A stretch of DNA of 64,000 bases from Turritopsis dohrnii. Taxonomy: Eukaryota > Cnidaria > Hydrozoa > Anthoathecata > Oceaniidae. Every line of letters begins with the position of its first letter. Positions within the stretch are counted from its first letter, which is position 1. This document shows, in pieces, positions 22,179-33,836 of this stretch. Under the pieces are notes generated by a model. It was not told where the DNA came from. It worked only from the letters and a program-made list of their open reading frames with translations, and made no database searches. The stretch covers positions 248,001 through 312,000 of the forward strand of contig BQMF02000047.1 in NCBI GenBank assembly GCA_027922465.2, read 5' to 3'. Position numbers and translations under genes: made by a program.

Positions 22179-22860
22179 ATATTGTTGTTAAAAATTTTGG
22201 GCTTTTTTGATTGTGCATTTTTAACGTCTGTTACTAATACATCCTTACAATTCGTTAAGAAATGAAGCTGCAATAAAAAAAAAGTAAACGCGTGATTAAA
22301 AAGGCTTCGTTCTAAAAGTTGGCCTTCTGTTGCATTTTGTTGATTATGTTGATTATGTTGAATTTAGTATGACGATGTATATATGTACATAACATATAGA
22401 TAAAGCTAGGCTTTCTTTATGGTAAGATCGACCTGGTGCTTTTACATAGAAAGTTTTTATTATGTCTTTAAAAAAAAGCTCGTGTTCTTTCAATTCTTTT
22501 TCAATTCTACTTGAGCGTGATTTTTTGGTTTTATTTTCTTGCTGAGTAATTTTTGGAACATAAGGAATTGTTTATCGTGTTGCCGTTTTTGAGATGATTT
22601 TTTGCTCTTGCCGTACGTCGGTGTCGTTATGATGATTCACCCCCCGCATTGAGAATGATTTGTATGGAGAAGTGTGCTTTGATAATGTTATTTTTTTCGA
22701 AAAACAAAGAGATCCACTAAGATTGAAAGAAAAAAGAGCTAAGATGATCTTATTTTTAAGGAAAAAAAACAACGAAATTTACTGTAATATGAGGTAAATG
22801 TTGTACATGTTATCAGAGTAAACGACAATAAATATTTTGTTGTATATGTCGACATTGTGC
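22179..22860 (+). other. Probable 3' UTR of the PCED1-like gene
   Basis: T-rich sequence after the stop codon. GACAATAAATATTTTG near 22826-22841 contains AATAAA, a candidate poly(A) signal about 650 bases after the stop. Confidence 0.45.
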
Positions 22861-24315
22861 TTTTCCAGGTCTTACCAAAAGAACATTCGTCGAACGGACT
22901 CATGTCTTGATTGTCTGCTATCTCATTTGGAGTGGTATCTCATTTGGAGATAAGCTTTGTGTTTTTTCTTTTTTCTTTTTTTAAATAAAAGCAGTTCAGC
23001 CAAACCATAAGATAGCTACTCTAAAACTTCACTTGATGTATTGCTTTCGTCTGTCAACACACGTTATCCCAATATTTTACCCAAACCCATCTGTTTTAAA
23101 TACGTTGTACTGCTACAAGATAATTATTGAATGATTTTTGCTAAATGGCAATGGTAGAATGAGTGGTAATTTTTACCGACGTAAGATTTTGTCTTTTGCT
23201 TCACATACACTTGAAGTAAGTACACTCTTGCTGAAAAGTGGCAATGGATGGAAGACGAAAAAACAAACCACGCAAGCAGTTGCGTAAACGTGATAAAAAA
23301 GACTCAGTCGGCGTTAATCGAGAAACTTCGGCTAGTACCTTAGGCAAATTTTGCGAAAATGGATGGACACAACGCAATCTAATTTTAGCGAATGACCGCT
23401 TAATTAGCGGGTGGGGAATTACGGAGAATTGCCAGCAGGTTAAAAACAAAGAAACATGATTTTCAAAAAAAATCATAAAGTTATATTCCTATAAATCTTG
23501 TGTTATACAAATGGATCGTTTTTAAATTTTGTTTTATACACCCATTATTCCCGATTTCGATATAAGACATCGAAGGTGAGGAACTAGTAGGCGACGAGCA
23601 GCAAGATGATGGGTTCATGTTATAGATGAGAAATGAAATATACATCATTTAAGTTTTTTTTTATTCTTATACCCTGTATTGTAAGAATGATCCGCTCTGT
23701 CAAGTTGCTGCCGTGGATAAAACGAAGCTATGCATTCGGTCTGGAGGAAATCTTTGCGAAATTTAAATTTTCCGCAACTTTAATTTAGCGAAAATATGCT
23801 CATTCACTAAAATCGCTAAAATAAGACGACGCAACATAAAAAAGTCGGCCTTAACTCAAGTGAGAAAGTGAGTTTCGATCAAAGTGGAACTCTGATCAAC
23901 ATACCTAACCTATGTTTTTTTGCAATATCCCTTGGAAGATGGCGTGAGATCAAAAAGATCAACCAGAAAACCACTGTACCCGATGGTATTTCCGGTATAC
24001 CACGATGTTTGATTGGCTCCTTAGTCAACCTTGATCAAAGTCTTTACCTTTTGAAACATATGAAAGAGGAAATCGTATCTTAATCGCCTTTCTCAATTCC
24101 ACTTTAGACTGCATCGAGTGATGTGAGAAAAGTGAAGAAGTGAAAAAGTATTTAATAAATTCTCAATGGGCGTAACTCGTAGAGTTTTGCTCCCATATAA
24201 ACCTGAACGAACGATCTTTATAATCTTTATTTTATAAGAACTCGAGCCAAAAAATAGAAAAGCCTGAGACTAAATTTTCTTGTAAATTAAGACAATTCAA
24301 AATTTGAATTTCTCT
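22861..24315. other. Intergenic, repeat-like
   Basis: No gene. Two zones (23330-23420 and 23745-23830) contain AAATTTTGCGAAAATGG and TTTAGCGAAAATATG motifs like the cgaaattt-rich elements at 16-17 kb and 62.5-62.9 kb, so they are probably remnants of that repeat type. Short open frames here (23238-23459 and 23868-24083) resemble nothing known. Confidence 0.4.
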
Positions 24316-24499
24316 AGGCCGGGGCAATGTATCCAACATTTCATCCAACATCGAAAATTTAAATCCATCAAAAGCAGCTCGTCCCGTAGAGCATTCAGCT
24401 ATGAAAATTTCAAATTTTGCTATGTATGTTGATGAAAAGTTGTCAAATTTGGATAAAGGCAGCAGACGTGTTGCCGAAAAACCCTTTACTATGTAGGAT

Positions 24500-24640
24500 A
24501 TTGCACGGATCGATATTCTGTACTGAAGTCCAACGAGTGGAACGATTCACCAGTTGCTAAATAACGAAGAGTCAATGCAAGTCGCTCCTCAGATAATATT
24601 GGTCTAGTTCCGCCAAATCTTTCCTTAGGAGAAATAAGGT
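24500..24640 (-). pseudogene. PIF/Harbinger transposase fragment
   Basis: About 45 codons of a Harbinger transposase (the LTLRYLATGESF block that precedes the DDE_4 catalytic domain). It is interrupted on both sides and has no catalytic residues left. Confidence 0.65.
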
Positions 24641-24985
24641 CGAAAATTCTGCTGAGGATGAACCCAAATCTCCCACATCCATTCTAAACATATCTCGAAA
24701 GCCGTGCCTATCTTGCCTATTCTTGAATAATATTCATGAAATACCTTCTTTATTTTCTCCTTCTAATATCCCCCGCCAAAGTGGACAAAAGTATTACAAA
24801 AAATGCAAAACAAAAAGTTAATATATATATATCGTTAGGTGAGAATTATTTTGTACTATCTCCAATTTCTTTAAACTGAGAAAATTAAGTTTTAAATTTC
24901 ATAACCACACAAAATCTTTAAGAAACCTTTCTATGGAAAGATACTTGGTACATTTTGAATACATCGTATTTGGAGTCCCTGACCA

Positions 24986-24987
<2 letters not shown>

Positions 24988-25016
<29 letters not shown>

Positions 25017-25017
25017 C
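24988..25017. repeat. Poly(T) tract
   Basis: About 28 uninterrupted T residues. Length is unreliable in any assembly. Confidence 0.9.
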
Positions 25018-25319
25018 AAATTTGCTAGTACCCACTCTCCTCCAGGAAAAGTTTGCAATTGGAGATAGAACAAAATAGTAACGAAACAACTGATATTTAT
25101 TAAAATTATTTTGTTTTAACTCCATGCTGTTTGCATATTCACCTTTAACTGACAAAAAATGTTTTATGCAGTACGAAAAACATCAATTTTCCTTTATGTT
25201 GCTTCTGTGTATATCACTTGGAGTTGCTTGGGCACTCCAAAATCTTAATTTGGAATTTAAAAAGACTACAAATTTTCCTTAAAAGTCTTTGGCATCAGCT
25301 GACAGTAAAATAGAACAGA

Positions 25320-26220
25320 CACGTTACATCTAAAAATAACAGCAGGGCTGAACGAAGAATCGCTCGTGAAATTAAAGATAAAAAGGTAGCTGTTGTTTGT
25401 ATTGGCTTAGAAAATGTTATAAGCTTGCCAAAATCTAAAGTAGGAAACTTTTAATACAAAAGAAAGCTATCACCATACATATATATATATATTGTTCATA
25501 CAAGAGAGGGTATTGTGTGCTTTACTGGAAGAAGGAGGGAATGACATTGCCAGTACTACAATGTCAACGTTGGAAAGAATTCCTAAGGATTATCCTGCCA
25601 TTATAAAAGTTGTACTTTGGTTTGACTCGTGCGTCGCACAAAATCGAAACAGTTATAAATCTGCTCTGCTCTTCAAGAGTTTATTTTTCGACAGAGATAG
25701 TTATAATCGAACAGAGGTTTTGTGAACCTAGTCGTTCCAGCATTCAAGAAGTTGATAATATTCATAGTCAAATTGACAGGGCCTTCTCTCCACTTGGGTT
25801 GGTACAAATGCTACCAAATGTGAATCAAAAACATCCGTTCATGGTAATACAAGTGCAATCAGACAGCATTAAGAACTTCATTCAAGTTGCTGCATTGCTC
25901 AATTACAAATCTGTTCCGTATTTTTCTATCAAAACAGTTGTTCATCGCAAAAACACTCCAAATCATGTCTTTTATAAAGAAAAATTTACCGATCCTTTTA
26001 AACAGGCTCAACTGATCAAGAGTCAACAAACTAGAAAGTCTAACCAAAAATTTCCATAACTCCCATAAGTTTTGCATAAGTTTTGAAAGCTAGCAGATTG
26101 ATTTCAAAGGCCAAAAAGGATGATCTTGAGAGGATGTTTGCCTATATGTCTCCTATTAATGTTGCTTTTTGTAAGATTAAATTAAAGTGAAAAAAGATGA
26201 GTTTGGCACCAATCTATGCA
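25320..26220 (+). pseudogene. Decayed transposase of the DSCxxQNRN type
   Basis: Across three frames the translation reads REIKDKKVAVVCIGLENVIS, then GNDIAST, IKVVLWFDSCVAQNRNSY, RSSIQEVDNIHSQIDRAF and SPLGLVQMLPNVN. The order and the D-S-C-x-x-Q-N-R-N block match a transposase-like protein family common in cnidarian and arthropod genomes, which I cannot assign to a named superfamily. At least two frameshifts and several stops make it a pseudogene. Confidence 0.6.
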
Positions 26221-26448
26221 ATTTATATTTTAAAACTGCGTATTTAAAGATGGCGTTACATTTTCTAGGGCGAAGGTTGGCTATTTTGTCAATTGATTAA
26301 TGTCCTTTGTATGTTCTCATGTGACTTATTTGTATGACATTAGTTTTTGCGATTATATTCAAACAGAAAATGAATGCACTTTTAAGGCTTTATCAGCATC
26401 TTATGATTGATAAATCGCTTCCACGTTCGCCATTTTGAAACTAAAACA

Positions 26449-27290
26449 AGAGCCAGATGGCGCAAAACGGTAGCAGCAAAAGTACTTGCCACAAGAATAC
26501 TTTTAAATTTGAAATTTTACTTAAAGTTCTTAAACGTTCTGTAAACGTTATTTCTTGAGATATCTTACTGGTGGAAAACAGGCATAAACGATATTATATA
26601 TATAATGTTTAAAATTACTAACTCGTGTAAATAGGGTCTAATCGCAACACACCAGCAATTTAATTTATTAGAAGACAAAAGAATTATACATGCATGAGCT
26701 GTTTATAACGTACGTTTTTTTTATAAGAGTTTATGTAGAAAAAAAAACGCGTTTTTTCGAAAAAAAATTGTATGTTTTGAATTATAATGTTTTGAAACCG
26801 AAAATGAATTCAAACAGATAACTGCCTTTTTTTAATTCGATTTTTGAAAACCTTGATGTTCAAAGACAGAACAGATAGCTAACAAACGTAGAAAGTAATA
26901 AGAAAGTCTGATCTGTGCTTTACTGACACGAAAAACATATCTATTTTCAAGTGCCAAAGTTCATTGATTCAGTACCATAAAAGTAACTAAAAGTCCCAGT
27001 TTTATGTAGACCTATTTGATTAATATCCATTCCTTCATCAATTAAGTGATAAAATATCAAAGAAAACGTATTTTAAATGTATGTGATTGAAAACCTTCGA
27101 AAATTCAAAAGGCTGCGTTCGTTCATTAGAATGTATATTGAGTTTTTAGTTGGGACTCGCATACTCTAAATCGTAGGCTAAAAACTGCCGTTTCGGCCGG
27201 AGTAGTAGTAGTAGTAGTAGGAGTAGTAGTAGGAGTCCAAGGGTGTTTTAATACGGTATTCGCTTACGCTGCTACCGTAATAAAAACAAA
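26449..27290. mobile_element. ACGGTAGCAGC-ended repeat, copy 1, with AGT microsatellite
   Basis: It opens with AACAAGAGCCAGATGGCGCA then AAACGGTAGCAGC, and ends with CGCTTACGCTGCTACCGTAA, an inverted match of the same ACGGTAGCAGC. Near the right end is a run of AGT/AGG triplets (about 27203-27236) followed by CCAAGGGTGTTTTAATACGG. The same order of parts occurs at 54840-55680. Confidence 0.75.
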
Positions 27291-29161
27291 CAATCTCCAC
27301 TATTTACAAGATTATCTAACAGCGGTTTCAGTGCAAATCAATAACCTCGTATCAACCTGTACATAGAATAAGCCGTATTTGCTTGACTTTTGGAGATAGA
27401 ACATAATAATTTTAAGGCGTTATCACGAATAAGGACATAAAACAATATCAGACTGTCGTTTGAAGGAGATTTTGCACTTGATTTTGGAAAAAGCTCACGG
27501 AGAAAGAACCAAATGATCCTGAAAAGCTTGAAAACAATCGGAGCTCATTTTTTCCAAAAATGGAGATAGAACAAAATAATTCTCACCTAACGATATGTAA
27601 AAATAATTGTTATATATGAAAAAGTTTTGTATGGAGATTATATGTAAATTATGTACTGTACTATATATATACTTACATATTTATATAAAGTCAAAACCTT
27701 TACATATAGTTATAAAAAGTTTAGATATATAAAGCCTTTTAAAAATTTTCTAAATAAAGTGTTACTTTCCTAAAATATAATCTTCGAGGAAAAATACATG
27801 GACTGCCTTACCCAACCCAGATCGTCGTTTCACTGTATTCATTAATAGTTTATTGCATCACCTTTGGCGTTTTACTATGTTTGCTTCCTTCGAGTCAGGA
27901 AGCAGCACCACTTCTTTGGTTATGAACAAACCATAGTCACTAGTCTTGTGACTATGGAACAAACTAATGCGACATTTCCCAGTAGATTTCTTCTCATATG
28001 TTTTTTTTATGGAGAGCATAATAATTACGTCCTCGTTGAAATCTATCAACTGCAGCTCCTTGGGTGGTTGTAACGTTCATTGAAGAGGAGGAGGATAATG
28101 CAGTTCGTCCACCACCAGCACCCATAGGCGGATCCAGGGTTAGGCAAAAAAAGTGGAGGAGTACAATGCTATTAATTTCTTTTCAGTGTTTAACTGTAAT
28201 TAGTTAAAAGGCACGTTTTTCTATTCTTCTCCTAGATGACACAACGCTCCTCCTCAAATTTTGCCTAAGCTCTAGATCCGCCTATGGCACCACCACCACC
28301 ACCGACTCTTCTGTAAATTTGTGAAATCTGTTGGTGTTGGGAGTTAATTTGACATTTATTCTTTCATGTAAATTTACATTTCTCGTGTCTGGGGAAGTAA
28401 GTATTGAAACACTTTCCTTAAATTCAGGGTGTGATAAGATTTCTTCTACAAGAGGAAAAAATTCCGCACGTGTACAGTAGCCGTCTTTATTATCTTCCGA
28501 ATACAAAAGTGCGATCTTTTAAGTAGGGTGAAGTTGCACATGTATGCTCAACATTTTCTTTTAGAAAGTGAACACTTTACATATGTGAAAGTTTTTCACT
28601 TTATATATGAGAAAGTTTTTGACTTTATATATGTGAAAGTTTTTCACCTTATATAACGTAAAATGTTTAATCTTCAAATATGAGACTTTCGAATTTACAT
28701 ACTAAGCAATTTTGTTTTGTATATGACGGTTTTGACTTTATATAATTTTCTTTAATCCATATGGATAAAATGTATTCAATATAAGTTATTATACACTTTT
28801 GTCCACTTTGGCGGGGGATATTCAAATCTAATTTCGCGTTTTTCCTCGTAGGTTTTTCGTCATCCGAATCCATTAGCTCATTTAAAATCATGACACTTGC
28901 AATTGCAAGTCGGCAAAATCGGCAAAAAGTCACTGCAATGGAGAACACTTTTATTGAAATTTTGTGTATATTTCTATAGAAAGGCACTCCTTCGCAGAGA
29001 TATTTTAACAAATGTGCCGGCTGAGAAGGTCCTCCATTTTGAACGAATGAAAAAAATAATAAACATGTTGGATGAAGCGTGTTGGATGAAGATGCGTAAA
29101 TGTAAATTTCGAACCCATCGAATTTTCATCCAACATACATTGGATACATTTGCCCCGGCCT

Positions 29162-29335
29162 TTTTATGAGTTGTTGATATAATCAATTATGAATCAATGA
29201 GGTGGAGAGTGTCTTGAATTGCGTGATAAGCACGTGAGGCTCAACATCGGTACAGTCAGCAGATTTTTATCAATAAGTTGAAAGTCTTTCGATTTTTGGA
29301 AGGGAATAGCTTCGTGTTTTGTTGTTCAAACGAAG
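29162..29335 (+). other. 5' flank of cathepsin Z
   Basis: Short AT-rich interval between the nested transposons and the CTSZ start codon; the promoter and 5' UTR should lie here. The transposon edge is only about 175 bases upstream of the ATG. Confidence 0.4.
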
Positions 29336-32300
29336 ATGTTAAAGATCATTATTTTCCTTGCTGTTGCTGTGATCGCTCAAGCTAGACACTATAGATACTT
29401 CGCAGACCATCTACCGTGTTTCAAAGTGGAGTATGACCAGGATATCGAAGAAAAAATGTAAGTTGAGATGAACTCTAGTTCGTTGACAAAACGTCCGTTA
29501 CAAAACAGTTTTCTCTCTTCTTTTAGTAAATGCAAATAAGATCTCTTTGAAAGCATCTAAAATTGGAGTGATTATCTTTCGTTGCAGATCCGTCCTTTGA
29601 TTTTTCCATTAAGTCCAAAATAAATTGCAAGAGAGAGTCTTCTAAATTCCTCAGAGTTTACCAAAAGGAGAATTAATGTAAAGATTCCTCGTTTTCACCA
29701 CAATTTGAGCTTAAAGGTTCGGTCAGCTCAAGTTTGAAATCATCTGCCTGATCATTATCATTATCATTCAATAGCAATCCTTAATACCGTCTATCGTCCT
29801 AACTTCGGACATCCTTCCAAACTTCGGACATAAAAAAAACATATCCGCAAAATACAAAACACATCAGTAAAAGTCTGCACTGTGAATTAAACTATAAATC
29901 TAAAACTTGTCACAACTAAACTTAACAAAAATGAAACACTTAAATGTCTGTACCCTTGAGACGAACGTGATTTATAATTACACTGCGCGTTTGAAGGCGA
30001 ATATCCACTATGGATAATTGTCCACGGACATAAATACAAACATACGCAGGAGCTCATTACGTAGAGAAGAGTATTGTAAAATCATCATACGCAATTGATT
30101 AGTATCAAAGAAAAAAGTCGAAAAAAAAAAATGTAAACAAAACATTTCGCTAAATGATATTCAATCCTTGGTTCTCTGGTTACCTGGTTCTCATTCAGTT
30201 ACATAGAAAAGATTCAATACATACTTATTTCAAAAGTTAATACAAGTAGAAACTGTCTGCTATAATACTATTTTAAGTTGATCGACAGGATTGCTATTGC
30301 AATCCCTTGAGGATGACGTTTATCGTTATTTTCAAATCACTTATTTTCTACACGCTTATTTACGCTTCACGCTGACTTTATTGCGTTTGAACACATTATT
30401 TTATCAGCTTTATCTAATATTTTAGTATTTATTGTGACTTGGTTTGATTGATTATGTACATTTCGTTTACCAGACAGGTCTGTTTATTTAGCGTGTCCGA
30501 AGTTTGGAAGAATGTCCGAAGTTAGGACGATTGACGGTATATTTCAATATTAAAGGTTCTTTCTCACCATAGTATAAAGAATAGTATAAGTCTTACTTTT
30601 GAAAAGCTTTATGTTTACAGAAGACGAAGTTGTATCTCAATAATTTTATTTGGTGACACACTGCAAATTATGATCAACAAATGATATCATATCTACAGCA
30701 TTAACATTAAACTGCTAGAAGGTAGTTCAACAAAAAGATAAGTTACATGAACAAACAAATAAAAACAACGAGGTTGAAGATCACAATAAAAGAATATAAT
30801 AAAAAATTATAGAAATATGGAAACTTTCCAAGAACAGCTACAATAACGAATTATCAAAATGTAGAATTTGATAATTTATAATACACAGCCTAGAAAAAGC
30901 ATATCTGGTATAAATAACCTCAGGTTATCTGAAGAGTTTTACATTGTAGTCAGTGAAAATTGCTAGAGCAAAAGGTGATTTTTATAATAAGTATAAGTCA
31001 TCTCATATTTTGTATTTTTAATTTGTTTTTTAGAAAAACTCCTAGACCACATGAGTATCTAGATTTATCAACTTTACCAAAAAACTTAGATTGGAGGAAT
31101 TTTAATGGAACAAACTATGCAAGTAGCACTCGAAATCAGCATATACCACAATATTGTGGGTCTTGTTGGGCACACGGCACCACTAGTGCATTAGCTGATC
31201 GTATTAACATAATGAGGAAAGGTGCTTTTCCATCTGCATTTTTATCAGTTCAACATGTTCTTGACTGTGGTAAGTTCAATTTATGATATCAGGCAGCTTT
31301 TTCACAACATAATGAGTTTAAGTTTTAATAGTAACATGCCTAAGACATCTGACCAGGCATATTTCCAAGCACTTCTCTACTACTGTGTCACGCTAGTGGA
31401 AACTCAATTCTATCAATTTGAAACTCAAAAGTTTTATAAAACATTTTCAATTTCATTTCTGTAGTTCTGTGGACGAGTATAGTCGTATTTTTGATATACT
31501 AAATTTGAAGATGCTTCTCGGCCCCCACTGGGCTCTGCCCTAGAGCCTGGACCCTAGACTCCTAGGAAATGTTTTTTAAACTCAATCTTCCCAAAAGGGT
31601 AGTAGCTAAAAGTGCTTGGAAATATGCCTGGTGACTACAATAAAAACCTATTTTTTGTCTTCACTTGTAAAAGTAAAACAGTAAAAGTATATACCGGATG
31701 TAGTTTGAGGTTATCAGTGTGTAGCTTCTTTTACTCTTTAATTCTGCCGAAAAATAAAACTTTCTTCTGCTGAAACTTTCTTAACTTCGCTTGTGAAGTC
31801 TAACTATTTTACAAACTTCGCTAAGTCTAACTATTTTACAGTAAGTGGCACACATTTTAGTAATTTCAATATTGCATGTCTTCTAAATTGGAAGTTCCTG
31901 ATCATGCTTCTTTGGTCAAATATGTTTATGAAATATCTAGATATTTCAATATTATACTTTTGAAATCTAATTATGAGATATTTCTACTTAGCTGGAGCAG
32001 GCACATGTCATGGTGGCTCATTCTTAGGTGTATATCAGTACGCACATGAGAAAGGTATCCCAGATGAAACCTGTAACAATTACCAGGCTAAAGATCAGGA
32101 ATGTACTTCGTTCAACCAGTGTGGTACATGTACAACTTTTGGTCAGTGCCACATCATCAAAAATTACACTGTATTTCGTGTGTCCGAATATGGTGAGTTT
32201 CTTCTCTAGTTCGTCTGTACTTAATTTTGATTGGAATTTTTATCAGAAAAACAGCTGTTCTGAAAACTGTTTGATGGTATAACCACAATGTAAGGTTATA

Positions 32301-32845
32301 GTCGTTTGCATATCCTCTGTTAAAACCACTGATGGAATTGCATTTTTATATAATTTCTAATTCTTGATATCAAAATCTGAGAATTCCAGTATTGTATAAG
32401 AAAACAGAATGCTGGTATTCTAAGCCTCCTAACAATCTTGTAAGGAATCTGAAGTTTGTCTTGTCAGCGGTATATATACGGTGTTTACCTGTTGTTAGGT
32501 CGTGTTTCTGGTCGTGAGAAGATGATGGCAGAACTATATGCTAGAGGACCAATATCTTGTGGTGTTATGGCAACCGCAGCCTTCGATGCATATACGGGTG
32601 GTATTTTCACGGAATATCATATTTATTCGTCTATCAACCATGCCATATCTGTCCATGGCTGGGGTGTAGATGAAAATGGTGTTGAGTATTGGATCGGACG
32701 AAATTCTTGGGGTCAACCATGGGGTGAACAGGGATGGTTCCGTGTTCCCACAAGCCTATATAAAAACGGGGAGGGAAATTCGTACAATCTTGGTATCGAA
32801 ACGTATTGTTCATTTGGTGTTCCAATTTTGCCCAAAGGTTGGTAA
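29336..32845 (+). CDS. CTSZ: Cathepsin Z (cathepsin X), four coding exons
   Basis: Lysosomal or secreted papain-family cysteine carboxypeptidase. Exons 29336-29457, 31034-31269, 31992-32192 and 32499-32845 are GT-AG and in frame, giving 301 residues (family about 300). Residues 1-16 or so are a signal peptide ([16 protein letters not shown]), followed by the very short propeptide typical of cathepsin Z. The mature part opens with [20 protein letters not shown]. The HIP mini-loop that gives carboxypeptidase activity is at 77-79, the catalytic Cys85 in QYCGSCWAH, His234 in NHAISVHGW and Asn255 in GRNSWG. The [18 protein letters not shown] block is also diagnostic. Intron 1 holds a TA-flanked MITE. 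AATAAA at about 33174-33180 is a plausible poly(A) signal. Confidence 0.97.
29787..30537. mobile_element. TA-flanked MITE in CTSZ intron 1, 751 bp
   Basis: The ends CCGTCTATCGTCCTAACTTC and, from the right, CCGTCAATCGTCCTAACTTC match as inverted repeats and are flanked by TA on both sides. A second GTCCGAAGTT motif lies just inside each end. There is no coding capacity; Tc1/mariner-type target choice. Confidence 0.85.
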
Positions 32846-33340
32846 GGAACATAAGGAATGGAAATACGAACCACTTGTAATTGGCAGTTTTTAGAATTTC
32901 ATCTTATTTTATTTTAGCTGTTAGTTGGCATTGTTATTATTATTATTATTGTTTTTAAAATTTTTTTTTATCTATTACACGATCCCATCACACATCCCTG
33001 TGACAGTAAATATTACGCCACAACAGTGTCTGTAGATGAGTTTTGGAAAGTGATTTAATACATATTTCGCACGGAAACCGTTTCACAATGATTCAAGTAC
33101 TAATTGGTTGATTTCTTGTCCGTGTTTTGTGTGTTTGCCGTATCGAGTTTTGTTTATAGAACAATTTAATATTGAATAAATTTCTTTATAACAGCAGTTC
33201 AGTGTGTTCGAAAATCGCAACTCCCACCCCTGCGATTACTTCGGTCATTTGACCCATGAATGACCTAGAGATAAACCTGCCTGTTAAAGCCGGTTTAAAA
33301 CTAGGATGGATAATTTGTTTGCACCACAATAAATGATTTA
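32846..33340 (+). other. CTSZ 3' UTR and flank
   Basis: T-rich 3' region. GAATAAATTTC at about 33173-33183 is the likely poly(A) signal, about 330 bases after the stop. Nothing else is recognised. Confidence 0.5.
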
Positions 33341-33437
33341 GTGGCGCCATAGTATAGTTGTTATCACTCTCGGAATTCATGCAAGAAGGGGTTCAATTCC
33401 CCTTGGCGGCGGTTCACCATAATAAATAATAAATAAA
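33341..33437 (+). mobile_element. Short tRNA-derived SINE copy
   Basis: The tRNA-like head GTGGCGCCATAGTATAGTTG has an A-box-like start, and GGTTCAATTCC is a B box. It ends soon after in an (AATA)n tail. It is the same family as the fuller copy at 38848, but lacks that copy's 200-base body. Confidence 0.8.
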
Positions 33438-33473
33438 ACTACCAAGTAGCGCTCACTGTGAATGCAATAGACT

Positions 33474-33793
33474 AAGGGGCTGTTCATATGGAGGTGAGCT
33501 GGCCCGGTTAACCGGGCTGGCTCACTTGAATGAGATGAAATTCACCCAGCGTTCATATGGCTTTTCTCATCCCACTTAACCGGGCTGGAGAATGTTTTTA
33601 AATCACGTAGACAATAATTCGAATTTCGACGCGTGCGCACTTGTCTCAAATCTATCCCACTAAGCCGGGCTGGTCTGTTCACATGAACAAATTTCATCTC
33701 ACCTAGGTAAGATTTCTTAATAACAGTGAGATCTCTGCTAAGTGAGCTAGCCCGGTTAACCGGGCCAGCTCACCTCCATATGAACAGCCCCTA
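33474..33793. mobile_element. MITE with CCCGGTTAACCGGG palindromes, about 320 bp
   Basis: The ends AAGGGGCTGTTCATATGGAG and their inverted copy extend about 50 bases and include the palindrome CCCGGTTAACCGGG. Further CCGGGCTGG and TTCATATGG/TTCACATGAA motifs recur inside, so most of the element can fold on itself. No coding capacity. Confidence 0.85.
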
Positions 33794-33836
33794 AGAATAA
33801 GCAAACACAAAGTTGGACAAGTTTTGCAGTACGACG

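Larger units (their letters stand above)
24829..27596. mobile_element. Innermost TIR element of the nest, with decayed transposase
   Basis: The ends CGTTAGGTGAGAATTATTTT pair as an inverted repeat. A 20-base motif (GGAGATAGAACAAAATAATT) occurs four times: inverted at about 24847, direct at about 25059, and again at about 27393 and 27561. It carries a decayed transposase-like frame (25320-26220) and a further nested repeat (26449-27290). Confidence 0.75.
24766..28822. mobile_element. Second-level inverted-repeat element in the 24-29 kb nest
   Basis: The left end AATATCCCCCGCCAAAGTGG continuing ACAAAAGT, and the right end in inverted orientation, match over about 28 bases. It lies wholly inside the outer Harbinger-type element and encloses the 24829-27596 element. 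Outside that inner element it is AT-rich with ATATGTGAAAGTTTTTCACT-type repeats at 28560-28660. Confidence 0.75.
24316..29161. mobile_element. Harbinger-derived element split by nested insertions
   Basis: The ends AGGCCGGGGCAATGTATCCA and, from the right, AGGCCGGGGCAAATGTATCC form a terminal inverted repeat. On the minus strand, 24500-24640 encodes a fragment FGGTRPILSEERLALTLRYL followed by ATGESFHSL, diagnostic of PIF/Harbinger transposases. Only about 450 bases on the left and 340 on the right belong to this outer element; the rest is younger insertions. No target-site duplication was clear. A stretch at about 28905-29030 recurs at about 61050-61165. Confidence 0.7.

Noticed and set aside
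23238..23459. Lys/Arg-rich 73-codon frame
   Set aside because: It lies in cgaaattt-type repeat sequence, has no family resemblance and is overlapped by a longer frame on the opposite strand.
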